Shown here in pieces: positions 1 to 9,472 of a stretch of DNA of 64,000 nucleotides. The stretch lies in assembly GCA_012840085.1 (NCBI GenBank), contig DUMB01000040.1, forward strand, positions 1 to 64,000. The letters are read 5' to 3'. The DNA is from Clostridiaceae bacterium. Lineage in GTDB: Bacteria; Bacillota; Clostridia; Acetivibrionales; DUMB01. The position numbers and the translations under genes are program-made. A model generated the notes under the pieces. It saw nothing but the letters and a program-made list of their open reading frames with translations. It ran no database searches and was not told the DNA's origin. Position 1 is the stretch's first letter. The number at the start of each line of letters is the position of its first letter.

Positions 1-590
1 GACGATAGAAATCAGCGACAGTGATGTTGCTTTGAGGTGAGATTACTGTAAAATATTTTCAAATCTGTTATGTAAATTGCTGCATTTTTATATGGCAACT
101 TGCTGTACTTTTATTTTACACTATACAAAAGTTGAATTGATAAGCTACATTAATAAACTGATTAATTATTAGTTAACATTAAATAGATATTAAAAAATAG
201 AAATTAAATTGATAATGATAATAATTTAGCTAATGATGATTTATAAGATGACTAAAAAAATGATAACAATTAAATAATATGACTAAAACTGATTTAAATA
301 AAATAGCTAATTAAATTAAAATATAAAACTGATATAAATAATCTGATAATTGTTAAATTAGAGAGATAATCGTTAAATTTAAAGAATTGACAAAACCTAA
401 TAGATACTGTATAAATAACGACTAAAAACTAAAAAAACTATAAACACCTCCTCCTGATTATACAAAATTTTTATTTTGTATAATCATATATATTTTAAAT
501 ACCCTATTATGTACTTTTACTATTAAATCAAAGCTGAATTGTTGCAGAATTGCTAATAAAAAATTTCTCTTTTTCTTAATATGCAATAAT
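1..590. other. AT-rich gene-free stretch
   Basis: I see no credible gene here. The stretch is extremely AT-rich, with short degenerate repeats such as gataattgttaaatt near 347 and a relative near 367. A strong ribosome-site-like sequence on the minus strand (complement of 445-455) leads only into a 16-codon hydrophobic reading frame, so it is probably the remnant of a lost gene. The stretch lies downstream of a pseudogene, which fits general decay. Confidence 0.5.
455..486. terminator. Perfect 13-bp inverted repeat (hairpin)
   Basis: TGATTATACAAAA and its exact complement flank a 6-base AT loop. It lies about 100 bases beyond the 3' end of the pseudogene at 591-1814 and may be its old terminator. 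The stem is AT-rich and no clear T-run follows on the minus strand, so terminator function is only possible. Confidence 0.35.
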
Positions 591-1814
591 CTAATAAACA
601 CTTAGAACTGTTTTTTCACTTCCGTCAATTTTTATTTTAAACCATTTTTCACTGGAACAACTGTAGTAATATATCCAATCGTTAACAATATTTATGGTAC
701 TGTTTTCTGCGATTGCTCCCATCTGTTTTAATTGTATAGAATTTCCATCTGTCTGAAGGATTATTATAGTAAATTGTATCGCCATATACAACAAAGGTAT
801 ATAAAGAATCGTCTGAAAGCTTTGACTTCGAACTTCCGTCAGTTTTCATTCTGTATAGATTACCGTTGTCACTATAATTAATATAATATATCCACTCATC
901 TATGACATAAAAATCACTTATTTCAGTTGTCGAGCCTAACATCAAATCTTCATATGTATGCACAAATTTGTCATCGCTAATTTTGATTTTAGATGAGCCA
1001 TCAGTTTTTATTCTATACAGTTTATTATTATCACTCCGAGTTTATACTGTTGCACGGTCCGTCACTTATCTTGATTGAATCATTTCCGTTTTTACCGGCT
1101 TTATATAAACCATACCTGTTTAGATCGCTGGTAAAGTTGATATAATATATTCCTTCGTCACTTCCAGCTGCCAATGCTCCATTCATAAAATTGCCGCAGC
1201 TATTTCCTGAGGCGGAAACAATAATGTACTAATAATCCATCGTGTCTCCTATAATTCCATACTCATTTATGGAAGCAGCCTTCAATATGGTTTTTCCTTC
1301 CCTCAACTTAATTGGTTCTGTATATTGTTTTGAATCCTTACTTACCTCAGTACCGTCCAAGGTGTAATATATTACGCTATTCTCATCCCGCCCAGTAAGC
1401 TCAACAGTTTTTATTCCGGTATATTTTCCGCTTTTCAGATTGGCCTTGGGCTTTTTGGGTTTAATGTCTTCCAGCTTCTTACGGAGATTATCACTACCAG
1501 TTTCTTCTATATTATCAGTTTCATTATCAGTTTCTTCTATGCCTTCTTCCAAAATCCTGACAGCTTTTTCTCCTTCACCTATAGATATATAAGTCAAACA
1601 AAGCTACATATATATCTTCTATATCTTCCTTTTTCGGATCGATTTCCAGAGCTTCGTTCAATACCAGCTCTGCTTTGTCTGGCTGGCTTATTGCCTGATA
1701 AGCCTTGCTTAGACCCAATCTTGCTTCTATGCTTTTTGGCTTAATTTGTATAGCCTTCTCAAATGCCAGTATGGCTTCTTCATAATAATTATAGTTTATC
1801 ATTGAAGTTATCAT
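591..1814 (-). pseudogene. Broken TPR / CHB_HEX_C / DUF5050 protein
   Basis: Pieces of one protein lie in order on the minus strand but in different frames. They are a TPR segment (1575-1814; EEAILAFEKAIQIKPKS is typical of TPR), a chitobiase C-terminal-like domain (1229-1597; VIYYTLDGTEVS), and several DUF5050-type repeats of the form WIYYxN..LYRxKTDGS (591 to about 1200). Between about 970 and 1228 the repeat coding continues, but stops and frame changes break it. Clostridia commonly have intact secreted proteins with this architecture. I infer a single gene inactivated by at least three frameshifts or stops and probably missing its 5' end. It is the last gene in the direction of ctsZ and is separated from it by a hairpin. 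Confidence 0.75.
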
Positions 1815-1820
1815 TGTAAT

Positions 1821-1856
1821 AGTAATGGCTGTATCAAGATTGATACAGCCATTACT
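1821..1856 (-). terminator. Strong hairpin after ctsZ-like gene
   Basis: A 16-bp perfect inverted repeat (arm AGTAATGGCTGTATCA, loop AGAT on the plus strand) starts 8 bases beyond the ctsZ-like stop codon. It is most likely the 3' stem-loop of that transcript. The T-run is weak, so it may protect the mRNA end rather than terminate transcription. Confidence 0.6.
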
Positions 1857-1864
1857 CTCACTGT

Positions 1865-4800
1865 TTATTGTTTAGTTAATCGTACATCATCAATATGAAG
1901 AGTAGTACCTCCAGGCGAATCAACATAGAAACCTACGTCAATTTGCCCATTTGTTACATAAATATTGCTAATGCTTATATATTTCCAAACCCCATCGTTA
2001 GTAATATTATAGTATATATCACTTCCTCCGTAATTCGATATTTCAGCTCTGGCAATTGTTGGTGTGGTATTTTTGAGTCTTACCCACGCTTCTAGCTTGT
2101 AATATGCATTATTGACTGGAACTGAAACTACCTGATGTATACTTTGCTTATATGCTGAACTATAGTACATATATACACGATTGCTTCCTGTCCATGGAGA
2201 TTCCGGCGGGTTTATAGTCGAACCGCTATCAATTCCATATGCAAGTGGTTGACCTGCCGGATGCCATTCAGTCCAGTTGCTTGAAAAACCGATGGGTCTT
2301 TCAAAGTCACCATTATCCAGAAGGTTAAGTTCGGACTGAGGAGTAGCAGGAGTTGTCGATGCAACTAAAATACGGTCTATATTGACATTTCCACTATCTG
2401 ACGAATCATATTTATATGCTATTGTGTTTATTCCCGCATTAAGAGTCAGGGTTTGCTCATAATCATTCCAAATATTCCAATTGCTTGATGGACTTGTCAG
2501 GCTGGCCTGCGCTACATCAACACCATTTACATATGTGCTTAATGTTTTTGTACTTCCTGTACCATTTGCATACCTCAATTTAACTTTATATGAGCCTGCT
2601 GAAGGAGCATAAACTTTAAACTTAACCTCTGCTCCTACTTTTGTGATTCCGTCAACAAATGCACTTCCTGAGTAGAACCAATGATCCTTGTTTGTTGACG
2701 CACCACCGGAAAGTTCTGCGCTTTCTGCTTCGTATTTCTGAACGTTTGCATCAAATGGAACTGTTATATAATCTATGTTTACATTTCCAGTATCACCAGC
2801 ATCATTATAGTATTTCAAAGTAATTATATTGTTTCCGGCTGTGAGTGGGATAGTTTCATTCTTTATAGCCCATGTATCCCAGTTTGCCAGGTTCGCAAGT
2901 GATGTTTGCTTCACCCTCTTGCCATTTACAAATATGCTGATGGTTTTTGCTGATCCCGTTGCATTCGCATACCTGATTCCTATATTATAATCTCCACCGG
3001 TTTTAACCTTTGGATAGAATGTTACTGCTGCACCTGCATTATCAAATCCGTCTACAAATCCCGAACCGGAATAACCTGCGTGATTTGTATTTACTTTTGC
3101 CTTAGTTGCTACGGTATTCCCTGAAAGAGATGCTTCTTCAGCTTCATATTTGTAAGAAGTATCCGATACTGTTGCCGTTCCATTTATAACTACGTTCTTT
3201 GCACTTGCACTTGCTGAGCTAATTTTTACATAGGTAACAGGACCATAAATATCTTTTCCTGTAGCCCAACCTTCACCTGAAGCTGATTTAAGAGCATTAA
3301 GGTCTGCATATTTGGTAGCTGCCACCCCATTAATAGTTACACTTGTACCTGCCTTACCGTGAATCTGTGCAATGTAATTTTGAACTTGTGGCACATAGGT
3401 TCCGGATTTTGCTCCTACACTGAAGCTGATACCGTTTGTTCCGTTGTCTTTTACGGTCATTACCTGTTTGAAGTATGCATTTCCTTCATAATTGTATGAA
3501 ATACCGTCATCATCATAATAAGTAAAACTGGATTGTGTGGTATCCGGGAATACATCCACCATAACACTTGTAATACTGCTTTGTCCTATATAATCCAAAA
3601 CCTTCTGTGTCGGAATGATTGCACCTTTTTTTACAAATACGGGAATATCAGTCCAAGTTTCCGAATCAATAGGATATGATATAGTTTGTCCACCTGTATA
3701 AGTATCACCTCTGAAATAGTCAATCCATGTACCCGACGGCAGATATATACTCTTGGAAGCCTGTCCCTGATCAACTACAGGAGCAACAAGCAAATAGTCC
3801 CCGAACATCCATGCATCTGTTCTGTTGCTAACATTTGGATCATTGGGGTAGTCGAAAATCAAAGGCCTTACTAAGCCTATGCCGGTTTCGTATGCACTTC
3901 TTTCATAAGAATACATATATGGTATTAAGCTGTATCTAAGTTGAATCGCATGTTTGGAAACTTCTTCTGCAGTTGTTCCATAAAACCATGGCTGACGCTG
4001 CTGGTGGTTGTTTCCATGAACCCTGAATACGGGAGTAAATGCACCGAACTGAATCCATCTAGTATACAATTCAGGATTTGGGTTTAATATGGTTCCATCA
4101 TTCTGATTGAATCCTCCCCCATCCATTCCCCATTTTGCCTGTCCATTGTTAATGGAAGACAGCATAACTGCTCTTTGTTCCTGCATACCTGCAGCCCAGC
4201 TGATTTTTTCGCCTTTATAGAACTGAGTTCCTATATCTCCTGACCAAAGTGTCGTTGCGTACCTTTGTGCACCGGGATAGTAAGTTCTTGCAGTTTGCCA
4301 AACCCTTTTGGTTCCTGAAGTGTAAGCCCTTTGACCCTCGTAAAGCGCTTGTGACAAGTGGGTTGTAGTAAAGTTTCCGAACCAGTACGTTGTTCCACCG
4401 GATGAAACTTTATCAGTCTCATCATTCCACCAACCAACAATACCTTTATCAAAGGCACTGATAGAGTGGTTCCAAAACCATGATCTACAAGCTGGATTAT
4501 ATGGGTCAATACTTCTAACCAATACAGGAATAAAATAGTCAGTATATTCAGATTGTCCAGGATACCAATAACCACCATTATTTGCATCATAATACTGTAC
4601 GGTTCTTGTACCACCCAAGGTTCTTGTTACTATTCTCGGTTTTGTAATACCAATCATTTTTATGCCTTTTCCATCCATTATTGTTTTCAACAAAGTTGTA
4701 GCAGCACTGGGAAACTTCGTCGTATTCCAGGTAAATTCACCATAATTATCTTCACCATAGTTTTTCCAGTCGTAGTCCAAGCCATATGAATCAATTGGTA

Positions 4801-5719
4801 TATTCTTAGCACGGTATGTGTCTACCATACTAATAACTTCACTTTCAGTAGTGTCCCACTCAAAATTGGAAAATCCTAAAGACCATTTGGGCAACATAGG
4901 TGCTTTTCCAGTTATCTCAGAAAATGATTGCATGATTTCCTTTGGAGTTCCCAGCATGATATAGTATTCAATATCCGATTTTGTATAGCGGCGGCCTTCC
5001 GGTGGTGTTCCACCTACGTAAAATTCGAATTTTCCTGTGGCAGATTCGGTATAAGGATAGCCACCATCTGAATCTACAAGTAGACCATATCCTGCTGTAG
5101 ACCACATGAAAGGTCCACCCGAATCACCTTGCTCACCTGCATGGGCTGGATGATTGTTGTCATTTCTTAAAATTTCTCCGTTTCCTTCAAATGCATTATA
5201 GCTTCTGATGCCATATATATTATGTCCAGTGTTGTGAAGGAATCTTACGCCATCATAAAAGACACCACCGCTTGACGGTTCCCAGAGAAGAGTTGTTCCG
5301 TCAGCTTTTTTTATGGTCATTCTTACCGGAGTCTTAGTAATTTCTATTCTCATTTTTGATGTCACAATTGTCATGGGATTTGTGTTTGTATTTATTGTAG
5401 CCCCTACAGCACTCCAGGTTTTATTGGGGTCTATTATAGGTGTGTCTGGACTTGCAGCAACCCCATTCGGTCTGTAATTTACTTTGAGAATATTATCTTT
5501 ACAAGCCGTTATCTCTAAAATATCATCCCCTGGTTCTGCACCATTGTCTACTGTTATAATAAGTGTATCACCACTGACGCTAGTGCTAATAGCATTTCCT
5601 AACGCGCCGACATATGCTTCAGTCTTTATAGGACTAAGAGTAAGGATGGAAGAAAACAGAATAGCAACTATGACAATAAAGGATAAAATCTTCCGCTTAC
5701 TTATATCCAGTTTAATCAT
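1865..5719 (-). CDS. ctsZ: Secreted GH31 6-alpha-glucosyltransferase (CtsZ-like)
   Basis: 1284 aa, preceded by the ribosome site AAAGGAGAT. A signal peptide ends near KTEA (residue 35). Residues 36-275 are an N-terminal beta domain, about 276-620 a GH31 barrel, and about 620-855 C-terminal beta domains. Two CBM35 modules follow (about 857-987 and 997-1120; both begin YEAE and hold GYSGSGFVDG or YSGSAFVDG), then a CBM4/9-like sandwich (1131-1284; starts NGDFE, ends IDDVRL). The likely nucleophile is Asp433 in WWNDE and the acid/base Asp495 in WSGD. As I remember it, Bacillus globisporus CtsZ has the same length and a signal peptide of about 35 aa. It would transfer glucose to O6 of the non-reducing end of maltodextrins outside the cell, making the substrate for the neighbouring CtsY-like enzyme. 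A plain alpha-glucosidase remains possible. Confidence 0.82.
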   Translation of the reverse strand: MIKLDISKRKILSFIVIVAILFSSILTLSPIKTEAYVGALGNAISTSVSGDTLIITVDNGAEPGDDILEITACKDNILKVNYRPNGVAASPDTPIIDPNKTWSAVGATINTNTNPMTIVTSKMRIEITKTPVRMTIKKADGTTLLWEPSSGGVFYDGVRFLHNTGHNIYGIRSYNAFEGNGEILRNDNNHPAHAGEQGDSGGPFMWSTAGYGLLVDSDGGYPYTESATGKFEFYVGGTPPEGRRYTKSDIEYYIMLGTPKEIMQSFSEITGKAPMLPKWSLGFSNFEWDTTESEVISMVDTYRAKNIPIDSYGLDYDWKNYGEDNYGEFTWNTTKFPSAATTLLKTIMDGKGIKMIGITKPRIVTRTLGGTRTVQYYDANNGGYWYPGQSEYTDYFIPVLVRSIDPYNPACRSWFWNHSISAFDKGIVGWWNDETDKVSSGGTTYWFGNFTTTHLSQALYEGQRAYTSGTKRVWQTARTYYPGAQRYATTLWSGDIGTQFYKGEKISWAAGMQEQRAVMLSSINNGQAKWGMDGGGFNQNDGTILNPNPELYTRWIQFGAFTPVFRVHGNNHQQRQPWFYGTTAEEVSKHAIQLRYSLIPYMYSYERSAYETGIGLVRPLIFDYPNDPNVSNRTDAWMFGDYLLVAPVVDQGQASKSIYLPSGTWIDYFRGDTYTGGQTISYPIDSETWTDIPVFVKKGAIIPTQKVLDYIGQSSITSVMVDVFPDTTQSSFTYYDDDGISYNYEGNAYFKQVMTVKDNGTNGISFSVGAKSGTYVPQVQNYIAQIHGKAGTSVTINGVAATKYADLNALKSASGEGWATGKDIYGPVTYVKISSASASAKNVVINGTATVSDTSYKYEAEEASLSGNTVATKAKVNTNHAGYSGSGFVDGFDNAGAAVTFYPKVKTGGDYNIGIRYANATGSAKTISIFVNGKRVKQTSLANLANWDTWAIKNETIPLTAGNNIITLKYYNDAGDTGNVNIDYITVPFDANVQKYEAESAELSGGASTNKDHWFYSGSAFVDGITKVGAEVKFKVYAPSAGSYKVKLRYANGTGSTKTLSTYVNGVDVAQASLTSPSSNWNIWNDYEQTLTLNAGINTIAYKYDSSDSGNVNIDRILVASTTPATPQSELNLLDNGDFERPIGFSSNWTEWHPAGQPLAYGIDSGSTINPPESPWTGSNRVYMYYSSAYKQSIHQVVSVPVNNAYYKLEAWVRLKNTTPTIARAEISNYGGSDIYYNITNDGVWKYISISNIYVTNGQIDVGFYVDSPGGTTLHIDDVRLTKQ

Positions 5720-5804
5720 ATTTTTATCTCCTTTCTTATATTTTAGAGTAGATTACCATAATTGATGTCCTTCATTAATAATAGTATCTGTGTAATAAAG
5801 TAGA

Positions 5805-5834
5805 CGTTTAAGGAGGGAAAACCCTCCTTAAACG
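5805..5834 (-). terminator. Perfect 13-bp hairpin between ctsY and ctsZ
   Basis: CGTTTAAGGAGGG and its exact complement enclose an AAAA loop. It lies 48 bases after the CtsY-like stop codon and about 85 bases before the CtsZ-like start. Without a T-run on the minus strand it could be a partial terminator or an mRNA-stabilising stem that sets the ratio of the two enzymes. One arm contains AAGGAGGG, but no reading frame uses it. Confidence 0.55.
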
Positions 5835-5882
5835 ATATTAAGATAGTATATATATTACTTTTTATGTCGTAGTTCTTGTAAT

Positions 5883-8800
5883 CTATTGTTCCAGCAGAGC
5901 AATATTATCTAGATTGATTCCCAGAGAATTGGTACTATCATAGCTAACCTTTATGGTATTATGCCCTGCGTTAAGAGGGACTGTAATCGATACGGTATCC
6001 CATGTATCCCAGTTTGCTGTTTTCGGTAGCGTTACGTCCTGGATTTTTACACCATTTACATAGATTGCTCTAGAAGCATTTCCGGCAGCTGATGAATATC
6101 TCAATTTAATAGTGCGGTTGCCTGCTGTTTTTGAGAATATATCAAACTGTGCATAGTCCCCTACTGTTTCAAACCCATCTATAAAGCCAGTACCCATATA
6201 ACCTGCATGATTAGTGTTAGTGGATACAGCATGCATAGTGGCAAATTCAGCTTCATATTCTACTTTATTTACTCCGCTTAGCACAATCGTCCTTGTGCTT
6301 GTACTTGGACCGACTTTGACATATGTGAATTTTTGTGCAGTATCATAATACCAGCCGGTTGATGCACCAATTAGTCCGGACAATGTGCTGTACTGTGTTA
6401 ATGTGGTTCCTCCCACTTTAACTGAAGTCGGCTTTGTTGTGAAGACCTGTAATGTTGTTGTTGAGCCAACTGCCGGAAGTGAAATTGTTTCAGTACCTGC
6501 TCCATATGCTTCTGTTGAAACTATTGTTTTGACACTTCCGCCTATATCATCATACCAGTCATAAGAAGTTGTTCCGTGCGGATATATCCTAAAGGTAAGA
6601 TTAGTATAGCTTGTAAGATTATTTCCGATTGTTCCGCCAAGTTCATATTGTGAATTTAGATTCATAGGAATTATAGATCCGGCTTTTACAAATACGGGTA
6701 TGTCATTTACGGATGCCCAGTAGGTTATGGTTCTTCCACCCGGTCTCTGAGCTCCCCACCAAAAGTCGATCCATTCACCGCTTGGCAAATAAATACTCTT
6801 ATTTGTTTCTCCCTCGTTTACAATTGGAGCAACCAACAGGTTGTCACCAAACATATATTGTGCAGTCAGGTCATAGGTGTTGGTGTCATTAGGATATTCT
6901 ATTGCCATAGCTCTCATGAGCGGGATGCCTGTAGTGCTGGTTTTCTTTGCTTCACTATATATATAAGGTAAAAGATTCATTCTTATATTTGCAAACTTTG
7001 CAAATGTACTAATTATGGACGTATCACCTGTTCTTGCTTGTACATTCCACGGTGATCTTTCTTCGCTTGGGGACGGATTTGCTTTTTCCGAATGGAACTG
7101 CATTATTGGAGAGAATGCAGCCATTGCAGTGCTTCTCTTATATAATTCCGGTGTCGGGAATGGACCTGTAAAACCGGCTAAATCCCAGCCCCAGAAGGGA
7201 ACACCTGAGATGTTTGCTGTCAAGCCCGCCATTACTGCCTGCTGGTAAGAAGTAAAGGTAGACGATTGATCTCCTGCCCAATATCCACCGTACAACTGTG
7301 CGCCTGCTGTTCCTGATCTGCTGAAAGTATAAGCATTTGAATTCTTAGAACGTGCATATTCATAATATGCTTTAATGTATTCATTGGGATAGAAGTTTCT
7401 CATTTCATCGCCTTTTTTACCATTTGAGAATGTTACATTCTTACCCCATACCATTTCTCCACCATCTGTTTTGAAACCGTCAATTCCAACTCCGTCAAAC
7501 AGATAGGCTCTCTTTGACATCCACCAGTTTTTGGCATTAACATTTGTAAAGTCTAAGAGTAAGCTGTTCTCAAACCATTGCCCCCATGGAATCCTGTATT
7601 GTCCGCCTGATCCATCTCCTACAGCATAACCCTGTGAGATCATATATGCTTCATCAATATCCTTTTGTGTGTAAGGATAGCTCATATATTTCTGAATAGG
7701 TACCTGCCATAGTATAACCTTCAAGCCATTATCATGAGCATAATCTACCATAGCTTTAGGATTAGGCCATCGGCCACCGAAAGTAAAATCACTGTAGCTA
7801 AAACTTTGATTTCCGGGTTTTGGTGTATATGTTGCATCATTAAATATATAGAATGTACTTTCATCACTCCATTGTTCCAGAACTATTGCTGTGGCAGGAA
7901 TACCATAAGCTTTAGCATTATCTATAGCTCCTATTACTTCCGACTGTCTATCCCATTCATTGGCAGACATCCACAAGCCGAAAACCCATTTGGGCGGAAG
8001 TGGTGCTTTTCCGGTAATATCGGTATAGTTTGATATTACATCCTTTAAATCACTACCATAAATGAAATAATAATCCAGTATTGAATTTGATGATCCTCCG
8101 GTATCAGCTGTAAAACTGTACATGTCATTTCTTTCTGTTGCCATTCTGAACTTTGAATAGTATGTTGTATTTAAGTATATTCCGTAGCCTTTGGTGCTGA
8201 CAAAAAACGGAATTGCCATGTAAGTTCTTTCATTTTGGTTGAGATATTGGTTATAGACATAAGTATCTATATCATGGCCCCTTTTTCTGAAATTATTGTA
8301 ATGCTCTCCAAATCCATAGAACTCTTCATTTGATGGTGTATAAAAATGATCCTCAACTTTGCTAATAATTGTATTTCCGTTAGTAAGCCAGGCCATATTG
8401 CGATTAATGCTGCTATCATATTGCTGCGATATGACTGTAACCCCATCTGGTTTAAAAACAGTTATTCGGAACGGATTTTTTTGTACCTGTACTTTCAACT
8501 TTGACGTTGACATTGTAATAGTATTGGTAGTACTTGACAATGTATAATTGCTAAGACCTGTGGCAGTAAGGTTGTTTCCTGTCGGTGACATCTGGATGCG
8601 GAAAACGTCATCTGCCGTAAATGCAATATTTATCTTGGGAGTGAATGTCCCTGTATTTGGTACTGCATTCAGAACAACGCGATTGCCATAATTGGTATAT
8701 CCGCTTACGCTTGTAATGTATTCCCACCCTGTTACAGTGAACTGGAAAGGCCCTATTGTCTTTTCATTAGCTCCGTCCTTATTTGCATGAATGGTATAAC

Positions 8801-9158
8801 TGATTACATCTCCTTTGTTGAAACTTCCCATATTAACTTCCCAATATGAGTTATTTCCGCTGTTGTACTTCCACTGTCCACCTATATTAGGTTGTGGAAC
8901 CCCATTTTTAGTCCATGTAATCCATGTAGCTTGTCCGGGTTCTATAGGCCATGTGGTGAGTTTTATATATACATTTTCACCCGCAACCGGATCCCTTGGA
9001 TATCTTTCGGTTTGTTGAATTTCATAAAGGTCATTGATGCCATAGGGAGAATGATATACCCCATCAATTGCAAAAACATTAATTGAATAGAAAAGGAATA
9101 TAATTGTAAATACCAAAGCACCGAATTTGTGTTTTCTAGACATAAAATGCCTAATCAT
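5883..9158 (-). CDS. ctsY: Secreted GH31 3-alpha-isomaltosyltransferase (CtsY-like)
   Basis: 1091 aa, ribosome site AAAGGAGTGA. The signal peptide ends near residue 30 (INVFA). Residues about 31-145 form an N-terminal beta domain marked by ERYPRDPVAGENV. The GH31 barrel spans about 380-740, with nucleophile Asp565 in GFKTDGGE and acid/base Asp630 in WAGD. One CBM35 follows at about 966-1091 (YEAEF..HAGYMGTGFIDG). The known B. globisporus enzyme, of nearly equal length, transfers an isomaltosyl unit to O3 of an acceptor and closes the cyclic tetrasaccharide. Side-by-side orientation with the 1284-aa enzyme strongly supports the pairing. The CBM35 modules probably keep both enzymes on alpha-glucan. 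The paralogue at 11075-14827 shares the N-terminal domain but is cytoplasmic. Confidence 0.82.
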   Translation of the reverse strand: MIRHFMSRKHKFGALVFTIIFLFYSINVFAIDGVYHSPYGINDLYEIQQTERYPRDPVAGENVYIKLTTWPIEPGQATWITWTKNGVPQPNIGGQWKYNSGNNSYWEVNMGSFNKGDVISYTIHANKDGANEKTIGPFQFTVTGWEYITSVSGYTNYGNRVVLNAVPNTGTFTPKINIAFTADDVFRIQMSPTGNNLTATGLSNYTLSSTTNTITMSTSKLKVQVQKNPFRITVFKPDGVTVISQQYDSSINRNMAWLTNGNTIISKVEDHFYTPSNEEFYGFGEHYNNFRKRGHDIDTYVYNQYLNQNERTYMAIPFFVSTKGYGIYLNTTYYSKFRMATERNDMYSFTADTGGSSNSILDYYFIYGSDLKDVISNYTDITGKAPLPPKWVFGLWMSANEWDRQSEVIGAIDNAKAYGIPATAIVLEQWSDESTFYIFNDATYTPKPGNQSFSYSDFTFGGRWPNPKAMVDYAHDNGLKVILWQVPIQKYMSYPYTQKDIDEAYMISQGYAVGDGSGGQYRIPWGQWFENSLLLDFTNVNAKNWWMSKRAYLFDGVGIDGFKTDGGEMVWGKNVTFSNGKKGDEMRNFYPNEYIKAYYEYARSKNSNAYTFSRSGTAGAQLYGGYWAGDQSSTFTSYQQAVMAGLTANISGVPFWGWDLAGFTGPFPTPELYKRSTAMAAFSPIMQFHSEKANPSPSEERSPWNVQARTGDTSIISTFAKFANIRMNLLPYIYSEAKKTSTTGIPLMRAMAIEYPNDTNTYDLTAQYMFGDNLLVAPIVNEGETNKSIYLPSGEWIDFWWGAQRPGGRTITYWASVNDIPVFVKAGSIIPMNLNSQYELGGTIGNNLTSYTNLTFRIYPHGTTSYDWYDDIGGSVKTIVSTEAYGAGTETISLPAVGSTTTLQVFTTKPTSVKVGGTTLTQYSTLSGLIGASTGWYYDTAQKFTYVKVGPSTSTRTIVLSGVNKVEYEAEFATMHAVSTNTNHAGYMGTGFIDGFETVGDYAQFDIFSKTAGNRTIKLRYSSAAGNASRAIYVNGVKIQDVTLPKTANWDTWDTVSITVPLNAGHNTIKVSYDSTNSLGINLDNIALLEQ

Positions 9159-9465
9159 AAAGTCACTCCTTTCTGATAACTGTTAAAAAATTAATTTACA
9201 CATAACAATTAACTAATTAATTTACATAATAGAAATACATACAATCATATATATACATCACCTCTCAGAAAAGATTTAATGATAAGATTGTAAATATTTT
9301 TTTGTATCTTGATATTGATTAATTAAAGAGCCATTTCCAGTATGAATTGAAGCCTCAAACTTTTTCTTATTAGGCATGTGTTATTATCTCAATATTGTAC
9401 TTTGTGAACTTTTTGTATTTTGTAAATTTTCGCTATAACGTTACATTATTTACTATAACGTTACA
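9159..9465 (-). promoter_or_regulatory. Leader region of the ctsYZ pair
   Basis: This 307-base AT-rich spacer lies between the oxidoreductase gene and ctsY. It ends in two tandem copies of a 20-bp sequence (separate entry). No convincing promoter hexamers were found. An 8-codon reading frame (9222-9248, minus) behind GAGAGGTG could be a leader peptide but is too short to claim. The length of the spacer suggests ctsYZ can be transcribed separately. Confidence 0.35.
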
Positions 9466-9472
9466 TTATTTA
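9433..9472. repeat. Two perfect tandem 20-bp repeats with TAACGTTA cores
   Basis: The unit CTATAACGTTACATTATTTA occurs twice without a gap. Each copy holds the palindrome TAACGTTA, whose central CG resembles LacI-family operator centres. The second copy overlaps the stop codon of the oxidoreductase gene. The location upstream of ctsYZ fits a regulator-binding site, but the match to the GTTAAACGNNWAAC sites elsewhere in the locus is weak. Confidence 0.5.

Noticed and set aside
398-455. AGGAGGAGGTG-like site followed by a 16-codon hydrophobic frame on the minus strand
   Set aside because: The frame is tiny and AT-driven; more likely the relic of a lost gene start.
9222-9248. Eight-codon reading frame behind GAGAGGTG upstream of ctsY
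   Set aside because: Too short to separate from chance in AT-rich DNA; no regulatory codon run or competing hairpins found.
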